Assembly (NCBI GenBank): GCA_950295325.1 | Contig: OX485803.1 | Coordinates: 19,096,001 to 19,160,000 of the forward strand | Origin: Polytrichum commune | Lineage: Eukaryota; Streptophyta; Polytrichopsida; Polytrichales; Polytrichaceae | Length of the DNA: 64,000 nucleotides | Direction: 5' to 3' | Shown here: in pieces, positions 1-10,420 of the stretch | Position numbering within the stretch: position 1 is the stretch's first letter | How the letters are laid out: every line of letters begins with the position of its first letter | Made by a program: the position numbers and the translations under genes | The notes under the pieces: model-generated | Told to the model about the DNA's origin: nothing | The model's database searches: none | The model's input: the letters and a program-made list of their open reading frames with translations, nothing else

Positions 1-1789
1 AATCAAAGATTCTCTACTTCCCAATGTGGTGTTATAGGGGGGAATTCGTTTATCGCTCAATGTTATGTAAGTGGACAACATCATTAGCATATTCTACATG
101 GGTCATTTGCCAATGAAAACCAAGTTTAATGCGAATATTGGTAGTATCATGGCTCTAAAGTGGTCACATGTAAGATGAGATGTTGCTGAATTGTTTTTTC
201 ATTGTAGAATACCCATAATACAAGTTGGTCGGCATCTCATAGCCACATGCCGTTTCCTAATTTGCCCACCTCGGGCACAAAATCCAAGCATGTCATAGCT
301 TGGTGGATAGCACTCATCATCATAGAGGATGGTGGGTGTAGTTTGACTTTTGTGAAGGTGGCTAACCGAAATATCATCAAGGCGGTGGCTAGATCACCAT
401 ATATTACTCACCCACCAAATTAAAGCGAATGTGCTATTGATTTAGGAGCCAAAAAAAAGTGTCCGATTAAGGAAGCTAACCAAATTAGCCTCATCTAGCT
501 TACATTGGATCACAATTCTCATGTGAGATTCAATACCTATGTCAGAGTGTTGTGGAGTATGTCGGATCTTATTATGCAATTAAATATCTCATGGGAATTG
601 TTCGAACAAGAGAGACATAATATGAAAACCACCACGCCGCATCTTAGTTCCCAAAGGATGGGGTTGCGCAAATCTATTTGTAATATCATAGGGATGGGTG
701 AAGGTAGGGGTTGCACATGGGATGCATATGTATTGCATGCCATGTGGATTTGGGGACGGGCACTGTAACCATGGGTTGGGTACCCAATATTGACTTCAGT
801 CAAAATTCTTGAGTAAGAATGCAATATATCAGAGTGTTGTGGAGCATGTTGGAGCTTCTTAAGCGCTTAAAATTGTGTTCGGGACTGGAAGAACCAAACG
901 AGCTTAAAAAAAATATCAACCCACCACCCCCGATCTAAATATCAATGCTACATGTCAATCTGCATAACATTATTTGAAACTATGAGGTACCAATATCTCT
1001 CCATTTGAAGCATTAAGGATTGTTGCCAAATTAGACCTTGCAGTGTCTCTTGATTCATCTTGACTCTAGATGGGATTGAAAATGTTGAGTGCACTACATC
1101 CAGGTATATTGAAACCCACATGACCCAATTACGTATTGACTAATCTTACATGTGTTAGTGTGTTAGATCTTCTTTTTGCAATTGAATTTGTGATGAGAAA
1201 TGGTAGCCTCAACGAGATTTAAAATACACAAAAACCAACTGCCCTAAATTTAAGCTTAAGTTGTCAAGGTAGGAGTGCACATACCTACATCATCTAGTAG
1301 TAAGTGTCATGAAAGCATTGGATCAATGGGTGGAGGTACGAGCATAACGGTTGCAAGTAACATGGTTTTTATTGAGAAATCTTATGTGTTATGGAGTATG
1401 TTGAGTCTTTCTTCTGCAATTGAAATTGTGATAAGAAACGTAAACCTCAAGAACGAGACTTAACAATCCTAAACAACAACCGCCCTAAATCTAAGTTTAA
1501 GTTGCCAAGGCGGGTGGTGCACATACGTAATCTTAGCTATCTAGTTGGAGTGAATCATGGAAGCATGGCATCAGTGGGTGAAAGTAATCGTGTATTGATT
1601 CGACAGAACATGAGTTTTTTGCTTAATAATCTTATGTGTTATGGGTAGTTCAGAGCTTCTTTTGCAATAGAATACGGGATGAGAAAATGTGGACCTCAAG
1701 CATGAGGTTTAGAATACTTAGAAATCAACCGCCCTACATCTAAGCTGAAGTTGCCAAGGAGGCGCGGGTACACATTCCTAAGATATCTA

Positions 1790-2230
1790 CACTACATATG
1801 ATATTTAGTGTCGTATGGTAACTTTTTGGATGACACTTCTTATGAATAAGGGAACAATGAATGTCATGGATGATGAATGAGTTCATCCATTGACCAAAAC
1901 CCTACCTTCTCTTGTCAGCAACTTGTGATGAAATGTTGTCGTGGATGATTGAAATCTAGATGAAAGGCGACTTGGTAAGTGACAGTACTTGCAACATTGT
2001 AAATCTATAATCCCTACACAAATTTACAAGGAATGACAAATGATGTTGGGTTAGTATTTAGTGTTTCGATTATAGTTTGACAAGAGTTTCACTCATCCAC
2101 GTGACTGTAATTATCGATTGGCAATGCGGCAATCCATGGGATGTTGAGGTTTGGTGACACTATACTGCAGTTTACTATTAGTATTGAGCAAGACAATTAG
2201 AATTAGTGACACTAAACATCATAACTAGTG
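1790..2230. mobile_element. MITE with CACTA...TAGTG ends and TA duplication
   Basis: The left end reads CACTACATATGATATTTAG and the right end, reverse-complemented, reads CACTAGTTATGATGTTTAG. The imperfect terminal inverted repeats are about 24 bp. TA lies on both sides (1788-1789 and 2231-2232). Removing the element rejoins the tandem repeat phrase 'atatctagttg'. A second copy lies at 47419-47808. The 2-bp TA duplication fits a Tc1/mariner-mobilised MITE rather than a CACTA transposon, which would make 3-bp duplications. It has no coding capacity. Confidence 0.7.
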
Positions 2231-2339
2231 TAGTTGTAAGTAAGTTATGGAGGCATGAGATCAACAGGTGTAGGTAATAGTGCAACCGTTTGACATAACA
2301 TGATTATTTTGTAAATGCATTTGTGATGAGAGAATCTAA

Positions 2340-3165
2340 GGGCCGCTTGACACTGTGGTTGAAGGTTGAGAGGCCGTCGATTTCCACCAATCATATTACA
2401 AGAAACCAAGAATTCGGTCTCTCGACCCTTCACACTAGAGGCCAGAGTCCAAATGCCATCACTCTCCAAAATGCCTACATGACAATACTTTTGGACCAAG
2501 GCAATGGACTCTCGAAGGAAGTTTGGGTCGGATAGGAATGGAAACCCAAACTATGGTTGAGAGGCTGTCAATTTTGTTTCATAAAAAAAAAAAAAATTAA
2601 AAAAAAAACTGACAAGATCTTGGCCGTTAGATTGGAGGAGTTGTTTTGGGCAAGGAATAAAGTGGGACGCTCCTTCTTCCTTTGGACTTTGGCCTTGGCC
2701 TTTGGAGGCTTCACACTATGGCCCGTCCAAGTCGAGAGGCCATGGGGAGTTCATGGCCAAAGGTTTGGACTTCAGGCTTGGCCTTTGGAGGCTTCACACT
2801 ATGCCCAGCCGAACGCTCCAATTCCTATTTTTTATTGGCTATTTTCAGCCCGTTTCTTTAGTCTCTCAACAGAGTTTGACCACTCAATCCCACGGCCTCT
2901 CGACTTGGACGGCCACAGTGTGAAGCAGTGATCAGTTAGATGTTTGGACATAATCGGTCGAGATCCTAGTGTTTGCAAGTCCAACCGGTTACATGTCAAC
3001 ATCCTCCGGTTTTCCTTCATTAAATTAGGGTATATTCTATAAACTCCTCTAAAACGATCGGTAATTTTCTTGCAGTCTTGAACTTCAACCGGTTATTTCT
3101 CAAATCCAACCGGTTCCTTTGTAACTAAGTGCCGGTCCTCCCCGATCATTGGTGTGAAGCAGCCC
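2340..3165. mobile_element. PIF/Harbinger-type MITE (826 bp) with TAA duplication
   Basis: The element starts GGGCCGCTTGACACTG and ends with the near-inverse GGTGTGAAGCAGCCC, and is flanked on both sides by TAA (2337-2339, 3166-3168). The GGGCC terminus and TWA target site are standard for PIF/Harbinger. It interrupts the tandem repeat array. Its interior carries a second inverted pair at about 2700-2935 (gcttcacactatggcc versus ggccacagtgtgaagc), so it is either a nested MITE or a subterminal duplication. The open frames inside are by-products and are not annotated as genes. Confidence 0.8.
2945..3155 (+). repeat. Dispersed repeat rich in AACCGGTT
   Basis: This 210-bp segment has several copies of the self-complementary octamer AACCGGTT and phrases such as 'ataatcggtc' and 'cctagtgttt'. 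A clearly related copy lies at 20746-20960, inside an intron of the PES-like gene. Here it forms the right half of the Harbinger-type MITE, so the pair probably represents one MITE family at two ages. No protein is encoded. Confidence 0.55.
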
Positions 3166-3252
3166 TAAACCTCAAGAACGAAGTTTAACAATACCTAAAA
3201 ACGGAACCACCCTAGATCTCTAAGTCGATTCACTTGCGCGAGGTGGAGGCTT

Positions 3253-3274
3253 CATATATATATATATATATATA
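3253..3274. repeat. TA dinucleotide microsatellite
   Basis: A run of about ten TA units. A similar run lies at 14944-14970. Confidence 0.9.
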
Positions 3275-3330
3275 CCCAAGATATCTAGTCGGAAGTAGAC
3301 TATAGTGGGCATGAGATCGGCTAGTGGAGG

Positions 3331-4396
3331 GAGTAGCTAGGTTAGTGGAGCAGTTAGTTGCACATGGGGGCGTGGTTGGGAAGGCCTACCATGCCGGCGG
3401 TACTATGGGCACCGTAATTCAACAAATGAAGCGCGAGAGGGTTGGGGGGGTGTCAAGGACTCCGCACGGCAAGTGGGCCCCATGGCCACACGAGGCCCAT
3501 AATATGACACGTTACCTAGTGCTAGGGCACCTCAAATGAATGTTTAAGGTCGTAATTGGGCCCCGACCGGCCTTATGTGCCCTCCCCATTGGCCAAGTGG
3601 CGTCGATTCGTTTTGGTTATGCTTCGTTTTGTGTTTGTGTTGACCATGATGCACTTAAGGTTTGTATAGTGTTAATATAAGTTAAGCGGCTCGTGGTTCA
3701 TGCCCTCCTAATTAACTTAGCTACTTTGTACTTCGTTGGGTATACGGAATGAGCCCTTTAATTTGGTGCATCAGCAAATGTATCGGATGAAGCATCAGCA
3801 AAAATTGGATTGGAAATTGGACTGTTCTTGATTCAGGGTTGGTAATTGAAAGCGTGTGTGTGTTGATTCTTTAAACAAACACCTTGTGTTCCCTCCCCTC
3901 CCTTCCAATTGTGTTGACCAATGAGTCTCGAATGGTTGATATGTTTTGAGCATGTTGAATGATCTCTTTCAAACACACGTTTTGTTGTGTTTTGTTCTTA
4001 GACCCAACCAAACCACACACCATTGAAATATGGGTGTCTGATTCAGATAACTACCTAAATCATGCTCCTGAATCTTTCTTGTTTGGTTACTTTTTGAGTC
4101 TAAGATCTATATTAGGTGCGGATCTAAGAATGGACACAGAAAGACACGAGGTTGGACCGCATCCTTGAAATTTATTATCCATTCTAGAATGAATGGTCAA
4201 CACAGTTGGAGGGGCCTAGAAATTTATTTACAGAATCATCACACGTGCTCTTTCAATAATTGACTCTAGATCAAGGGAAGTTTGACTTTCAATCCAGTTT
4301 TTGCTTATAGTTCATCATAGAAATGCTAATGTAGCTTAAGTACATGTACATAACTATGATTAGTAGAAGATGGACCACATAGAACATAGCCACATA
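3331..4396. other. Intergenic, no gene recognised
   Basis: No exon-like or transposase-like frame was recognised. The stretch at about 4070-4150 ('gatctaagaatggacac...aagacac') resembles 10640-10720 and, more weakly, 5968-6020, so it is probably a fragment of a dispersed repeat. Confidence 0.5.
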
Positions 4397-5937
4397 TAGT
4401 TACGAACAAAAGTGAGTACACTTTGTACAAACTCATCTTCAACAAACAACCACGTACAATTCATAGGCTCTTTTTCAGATTTGAAAATTGGATATGATGT
4501 TGCACAAACTTGTGCACGTGTATGCAAAATTTCACATTACATTGATAATAAGAAAGTATGTTGCAAAGCCGAATGAGAAACTATATACAGAATCTCAATT
4601 TTGTTCAAGTTGCCTACAAAATCTTTAGTAATCGGTGTAGTACCCCCTACTCTTCAACACATCGTCAATTCTTTGTGGCATGCTCTCATAAAGCGCCACG
4701 CAATCTTATTCACTGAAATTGGGATACATTGAACACACACGCTCCCATAATTTTTGGATACCTCTTGGAGGTGTCATAAATTTGTTCAAGCGCCGTTTGA
4801 GAAGTGTTCAATGGGTTTCAAATCTGGAGATTGTGCAAGGCATTGAAGGAGTTGAAATGGTTGTGATTCCAACCAGTCTTGCACGATCTTGCTCGTGTGC
4901 TTGGGATCATTACCATGTTGAAAGACCAACCTAATTGGATCCAGATTGTAATCTTGTATAGTGGACCACAATAAATTTTCTAAAATATATGTGTACAAAT
5001 GCCTATCCATCCTACCTTCAATTCTATACCATGCTCCCAGTCCAAAAGCCGTCATGCATCCCCAAATCATCACCAACTCACCACCATGCTTCACATTCTG
5101 ATGGACATGTTGAGGTCCAATGCGTTCTCCATCTCCAATCCAACACTATGACCTACCATATGAATTAAACTTATTTATCTTTGCTTCATCATTGAAAATT
5201 ACACGTTTCCAATCATCAATGGTCCAATTATCATACATTTGAGCAAACCTCAGGTGTGCGAGAACATATTTACGACTTAGAAATGACTTTCTTTGCTGCA
5301 CTTGTGCACCCAATTCAACCTCTCTCAAAGCACGCCTCACAGTGATGTCAAACTACAATTTACTTGTTTCGGATCAAAATTGTTTTGTTGTCTCATATGC
5401 AGTTCCAAGTCGACCTTCGATAACAAGAGTGACACAACACTTTTTTCCTTGGTCTGCAAGAAGTTTTGGACGCCCTCCTCTTTGTCTCTCAATCTCGCCC
5501 CATGCATCCTTCCTCAATTATGCTACAAAAGATTGGCTCATGCCGGCTAAAGCAACAATTTTGGGAGTAGAAACACCGCTTCTAAGTTGCACCAAAGCTT
5601 GGTGCTTTTGTTCTTGAGACAACAAAGGCATATACAAACAATTCTACAAATTGCACAAGAAATCTCACAACATTCTCAACTATGCAATGCACACATAGAT
5701 GTCGATGTTGGAAGAGTGGCGGCGAACAAAAGCGAATATTGTAACCCTAACCACTTCAACAATTCATAACCCACAACCCTTTTCACATTTTGGTTTCCCG
5801 TTTATGCAATTGATTACTTGGACTCTTGCTTTGATCACTTCATTACTTTTTTCTTTTTCTTTTTTTAATTTGAATCAATTGACAATGGGAGCCAAAGTTG
5901 AGTTTGTGTACAATGTACTCACTTTTGTTCGTAATTG
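4397..5937 (-). mobile_element. Tc1-like (Tc1/mariner) DNA transposon, complete but inactive
   Basis: The left end (from 4397) and right end (to 5937) are inverted copies of a terminal repeat containing GTTACGAACAAAAGTGAG, then TACAAACTCA after a short gap. TA is present immediately outside both ends (4395-4396 and 5938-5939), the target duplication expected of Tc1/mariner. The length, 1541 bp, is usual for the family. The single transposase gene lies on the minus strand and is broken (see the transposase entry), so the copy could move only if supplied with transposase in trans. Tc1-like elements are uncommon in flowering plants, so this is also a clue to the lineage. Confidence 0.88.
4625..5631 (-). 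pseudogene. Tc1-like DDE transposase, disabled
   Basis: One reading frame runs from an ATG at 5631 down to about 4786, then continues in another frame to a stop at 4625, roughly 335 codons, the usual length. The N-terminal third is helix-turn-helix-like; the catalytic region follows. Visible motifs are VIFNDEAK (first Asp), FQHGNDPKHTSK and SPDLKPIEH (Glu). The family normally has Asp one residue before the Asn of NDPKHT; here it is Gly (codon GGT), so the second catalytic Asp is lost. In-frame stops occur near 5530, twice around 5370-5395 and at 5146-5148, and a frameshift lies near 4790. A stop also interrupts the tail near 4710. It is an old copy with no prospect of activity. Confidence 0.88.
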
Positions 5938-7781
5938 TACCTTATGTGGTCATTCTTCTTAATTAATAACCTATATTTGAGTGGTATATGGCAAGACTTG
6001 TAGTTAATGATAGACACCAAAAAAACATGTGTTACAAACTCACATTGGATTATGTGACAGTTTATTAAAAATGAGCATCATTTTAGGTTTGACAATTAAT
6101 GCAATTGTGAAGACCTTTGTGACCACTTCAAGAAAAGAGAATCTTCAAATTGATCTCTTATAATTTCCGCGTCTCAACTCCAATTCGAAAACTACTTGAA
6201 ATAACAATTTGCATGAATTGCAATTGCTAAGTGGGTGAGACAATTCCCAATATGGTCCAACGACCAAATTGCTCGTGGAGTTGGAAGTGCTTACAATATT
6301 TAGAGTGACCCACTTTAAGTTCAACGTAGGAATTAGTGCAGACGTTGCTCATGTGCTTTGAAACTACAAATTCACCTCAATAATACAATTACGATGCTCA
6401 AAATATGACTTTTTATAGACCTAACTTGTCATATAATAGAGGTAATTAATGCATGCAGGTGGTGGGATTCACACTAGGATTTCCCTTGGGATTGGGGAGC
6501 ATATGGTGAAATCACCAATGGCTTAACTTAAGTTTATTCAAGTTAATTGTTTTGAACCTTGGTTTGAAAACATACATTACACTTTTCATTCTTTGGGTTT
6601 GGATTAAGGTTGAAGGGTTTAGGGATTGTTAAATTTGCAACTAGAATAATGAAGTTGTTGATTTCTCTTCTTGATCGAGCATTGTCCTTAACACCTAAAT
6701 CTCACATCTCTTTAGATTGGAAATTTCAGTCCTTGCCGACTTATACTCTTAGATTTGCCCATGCCACTCTTCAATTTCTTGGCTCCGAAGGTGACAATAG
6801 TCTTCAATGACGTGTGTTTTTTATTTCAATTATATTTTCAACAATTGTTGTGTTGATGACCACATCTCCACACAAAACAACTTGCACACAATTTGGTAAG
6901 CACTAACTTCCTTCGCATTGGTTATGGCACCGGAAGATGTTTACAATATGGATGAGACTCTTTTATTTTATTGTGCCCAACCAAACAAGACACTAATGCA
7001 AGGAAAAGTTTGTGGGCGCAGAATTCCGAAGGACCATCTCGCTCTTACTCTTGATGTAAACACAACATGCCCTAACAAGTTGAAACTTATGATTATTTAC
7101 AAATCTCTACGCCCAAGATGCTTCGGAAGGTGGTTGCCAATAAATTACGTGTGGTGGTTTGCAAACCAAATGGTACGGATGACATCAAATGTATTTGAGA
7201 TTTGGATGATGAGCCTCAATGTACATTTCAAATCTCAAAAGCGGAGGGTAATTTTAATTATGGACAAATATGTTACTCATTCCCTTTAACTTGTTGGTAG
7301 GGGTGAATCAAATGGTTTTCAACCTTGTAGTTGAGCAATATAACTACTGATTTCTTACCACCTAATGTTTCAAGTGTGGTACAATCCTTGGATCAAGAAA
7401 TAATGCTTTATTCAAAATTCAGTTCATGAAGAAGCTTTTGGAATGAGTCCTTTCTCAATTTGATTCTTCTACTACTCACTAGGTTTTGAGAAATATATTG
7501 CCTAATGCAAGGCATGTTATTATGTGGTGCTCTCAAGTGTGGATAGAGATGAATCCTCAAATCATATGAAACAACTGCAGGATGTCCAAGATTATACTTG
7601 CAGACTAGAATGTCGATTTTGCCATGGATCATGAACACGAGAAACCAAGAATGAAAGAAGCAACAAATGATCTGGCAAGTCTTGTTTCCACTTTGAATCT
7701 AGGAAGTAAAGACATGCATATCGAAGAATATGTGCAACTGATAGGAGAAGAAATTGTTGATGAAGAGTTCAACGTGGCTAA

Positions 7782-8907
7782 GGGCCGGTTTACACTATGG
7801 ACCATGAAGTCGGACCATGGAAGATGGCCTTTGTCAATGGTCCGATTTTCATGGTCCGACTTTCATGGTCCGACTTCATAAAAATTAGTTTTAAGAGACT
7901 TGGGCCCTTCACTAGGTGTAAGCCGAATGTGGACCAAGAAGAATGACCATACACCAAAATGTAAAGGTGTTGATTTTTTTAATACATGCCCAGAAAGTGC
8001 AATTTTGAAAAAAAAAAATCAGTTTGACCATTCTCTTGTCTTTTCGTGGGCTTCACTTGTCTTCACTTCTTGTTAAATGTGTCGAAAGATGTGGCTTGCA
8101 AATCTTCTCACAACAATTTTTACCAAAAATTGAGTGCTTTAATTTGCACATGTTCATTGTAATTTACATGTGACATGTACCTTGTGTTGTCACTACACTA
8201 AATAAGATATTTAGTGTTTGATTATATTTAATGTTGTTACCACCATAGCTTGCTCAACACTAAAGTTCAATTCTTTGATGATTAGTGATAGAAGATTTCC
8301 CGTTGCAGTTCTTTTGACCACCCTGATCTACAGTCACTAAACGACTACAGATGTTTCTTTTTGTTTTCAACTGTAATTTTTCATTTTTTTTGGGGCGTGT
8401 AATATACCGTTGGAAAGGTATTTTCAAGACCTTTCCAACGGTATATTACAAGCCCACAAATTCCAAACATTTTAGTTGGTAGAGCCAAAAAAAAATCTGC
8501 ACTCAAATTCTTGAGTTTTAGATGTCCCACGTTGTTTGGTGTAACACGTGGGAGCCGGTTTAAGGGGTAGGGCAAGGTAGTAATGGTATGTCTCATGGAC
8601 AATGATATGACTAAGGCACATAGAGGGTAGATTCATTAAAATTTACTAAAATGGCCTTTCTTTGCCATGGGCCCTTGCCTTTTCCTACCGGACCATCCTC
8701 TTTCCTCTCTCACCGCAAAACCCGTTGGACCATGTCAGTGCATTTATTAGGCCTTAGAAATGATATTTTGGGGACCTCGACCTTCATGGTCCCTCTGACA
8801 TTTTTTTCTTAGTGTAAACCGAAGTTATCCCAGGACAACTTCAGCAGCCAATCAGCTGCCTTGCAGAGCCATGGTCCAACTTCATGGTCCATAGTGTAAA
8901 CCGGCCC
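7782..8907. mobile_element. PIF/Harbinger-type MITE inside the Tigger transposase
   Basis: It begins GGGCCGGTTTACACTATGG and ends with the inverse CCATAGTGTAAACCGGCCC. It is flanked by TAA at 7779-7781 and 8908-8910. The inverted repeats extend about 40 bp through repeated 'atggtccgac' units. It is 1126 bp long and encodes no recognisable protein. The clean ends and exact target duplication, together with uninterrupted flanking coding frame, make this one of the best delimited insertions in the window. Related copies lie at 2340-3165, 21638-22140, 26657-29635 and 49251-50606. Confidence 0.9.
8398..8450. repeat. Perfect 22-bp inverted repeat (hairpin)
   Basis: The arms at 8398-8419 and 8429-8450 are exact reverse complements built around ATACCGTTGGAAAGGT, separated by 9 bp. 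It lies near the middle of the Harbinger MITE. Transcription through it would give a strong short hairpin. No conserved microRNA was recognised. Confidence 0.85.
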
Positions 8908-9464
8908 TAAGTTGGTGGATTTGGCATGGGGTAGAGAAGTTCATTTGGGTTTAAATTTGAATGAAGAGCCAATGGAGGGGAATATGTGGATGACTAGCCA
9001 ACACCAATAGTCAAACTTCCTCAAGCCAATTAGTATGCCCAATTACTACCAATCTAAGCTTCCTTGGAGTTTTTAGTTATAGATGTGATGAACATGCAAT
9101 CTTTCATGAATAAATTAAACAAGATGTCAATTTCCAACATCAAAAAACATCATCAAAAAACAAAAGATTCTTACTTTCGTAGTGTATGATATGATGAAGT
9201 AATCATCATGGGATTGCATTTTTTTAAACTCCATATTGTGTGATGTTGTGAGCATATTTCTCTAATAAAAATGTTCATTTCATACTTGTGTACTTCATTG
9301 TCTATACAAAACGACAACTTACATCAAAATAGGCCATTTTCTTGAAAAACCTCGATAATACGACATTTGAGGCCAAATTGTCATATTATGCATAATATGA
9401 CATTCAAATAATAAGACACTTCCTTGCGAGACCAAACATGTCATATTAAAGGGGGAGAACAATA

Positions 9465-9930
9465 CTTGAAAGTTTGAGCAATCAATCTCTGGATGACAAG
9501 CTCATGAGTCACGCTCATCTAAATTGGCCCAAACTAATTTTGCACCCTTACTAATGATAAAAACAAATGTATGTACACACTAAACAACGATATGGGTTAC
9601 TAATTGGAGTTAGGCAGTGTTAGAGTCACTGCAACTCTCTAGCAGCTTGGGCATAAAACAATTAATTTTAAGGGTGCCTAAATTTATGGGAAATTGATTT
9701 CGTTGAGTGTCCCCAATAAAAAGAAATAACATTCAAAGAGTGCTTAAAATCACAAAATCGCCAAAGATGAAATTAGAAGAGCCATTCATGAATTATAGAA
9801 CTGACTTGGATGAATGTCTAACTTATTTTTAATCAATTTTTAAATATGCCCAATTTTTAAATATCATTTTTTGGGATGCCTGACTTACTTTCACACTTTG
9901 ATTAATTATTAGGCAGAAAGGTGCCCAAGC
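9465..9930 (+). repeat. Right part of a dispersed repeat split by the Tigger element
   Basis: This sequence continues the repeat interrupted at 6376; the uninterrupted relative is at 10070-10420. Shared phrases include 'caatcaatc', 'ctcatgctcat', 'actaattttgcaccc' and 'ggagttaggcagtg / ggagttacaaggtg'. No coding frame was recognised. Confidence 0.55.
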
Positions 9931-10059
9931 TTCTAGAGAACCATGGTGTTTGCTTAGAATGCTATTATTCATAAAGTGAAGTCTTGGCACCGTTGGCCTT
10001 GATTCATGTTGACTACGATGGAGTCTCGTTTAGTTATGTTCGTACTTTGCGCCGCCTTA

Positions 10060-10420
10060 ATTGTGATATTTAGGGCGGCCCACTTTAAGTTCGTCATAGG
10101 AATTAGTGCAAGTTCCATTCATGTGCTTTACAATTGCTTGAAGGTTGATCAATCAATCCTTAGATGATGCTCATGCTCATTATTATTGACCCACACTAAT
10201 TTTGCACCCACAATAAACACCATAATCAATGCACATTGATTATGATGAGTGATGTGGGGTATTGTCTGGAGTTACAAGGTGCTAGAATGTTTTGCTTAGA
10301 ACAACAATTTTTTTCCTTATATAACCAAGTTAAGATTCTTCTTTTTTTGGTTCCTTAATGTGTATACTAGCAAGTTGTGTAACATCCACAGAAATTGGAA
10401 CATGACCCCATAAATCCCAA
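10060..10420 (+). repeat. Uninterrupted copy of the repeat at 6286-6375 plus 9465-9930
   Basis: It starts 'cccactttaagttcgtcataggaattagtgca' in register with 6310 and passes without a break into the part corresponding to 9480 onward. This serves as an empty site for the Tigger insertion. Its nature is unknown, possibly a MITE or LTR fragment. Confidence 0.55.

Larger units (their letters stand above)
500..3330. repeat. Decayed tandem repeat array, period about 245 bp
   Basis: A recurring block contains, in order, a phrase like 'tgttatggagtatgt', a 'gcaattgaa..tgtgatgagaaa' segment, 'cctcaa(ga)acgag', 'gccctaaatctaag', 'aagttgccaagg' and 'aagatatctagt'. The 'gccctaaat' landmark falls near 1241, 1481 and 1731, spacings of 240 and 250 bp. 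Earlier, more diverged units start near 549 and 832. The array resumes at 2235-2339 and again at 3169-3320, so the elements at 1790-2230 and 2340-3165 were inserted into it. It is probably an old satellite or a tandemly amplified non-coding repeat. No coding capacity was recognised; the short open frames are not conserved between units. Confidence 0.65.
6918..9010 (+). pseudogene. Tigger/pogo-type (CENP-B-like) transposase, broken and split by a MITE
   Basis: The frame from 6918 shows VYNMDETLLFY (first catalytic Asp), CGRRIPKDHLALTL, YKSLRPRCFGRW and LIMDKYVTHS (second Asp), the usual core of a DDE_1 pogo/Tigger transposase. Further on, in a shifted frame near 7385, SVVQSLDQ holds the third Asp. 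The C-terminal acidic part (7624-7778) stops at the MITE and resumes at 8911, ending at TAG 9008-9010. Removing the MITE and one TAA copy leaves the C-terminal frame open, so that insertion came before most local decay there. A stop after THSL at about 7287 and several frameshifts in 7290-7620 make it a pseudogene. The N-terminal DNA-binding part was not identified; it should lie between 6440 and 6918. Confidence 0.85.
6376..9462 (+). mobile_element. Tigger/pogo-like DNA transposon, disrupted
   Basis: The left boundary has CCTCAATAATACAATTACG and the right ends GTCATATTAAAGGGGGAG; each terminus also contains the opposite-orientation motif a little further in. The host sequence gives independent support: the phrase before 6376 ('cccactttaagttc...gaattagtgca...gtgcttt') and after 9465 ('ttgagcaatcaat...ctaattttgcaccc') is contiguous in an uninterrupted copy at 10070-10240. 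The element therefore separates two halves of a known repeat. It carries a broken transposase and a nested 1.13-kb Harbinger MITE. A shorter derivative of the same family lies at 27113-27848. Confidence 0.75.

Noticed and set aside
1790-2230. CACTA (En/Spm) transposon because of the CACTA ends
   Set aside because: The target duplication is TA, not 3 bp, and a related copy at 47419 behaves the same way.
2557-2931. 124-codon plus-strand frame
   Set aside because: It lies wholly inside a Harbinger-type MITE and reads across that element's inverted repeats.
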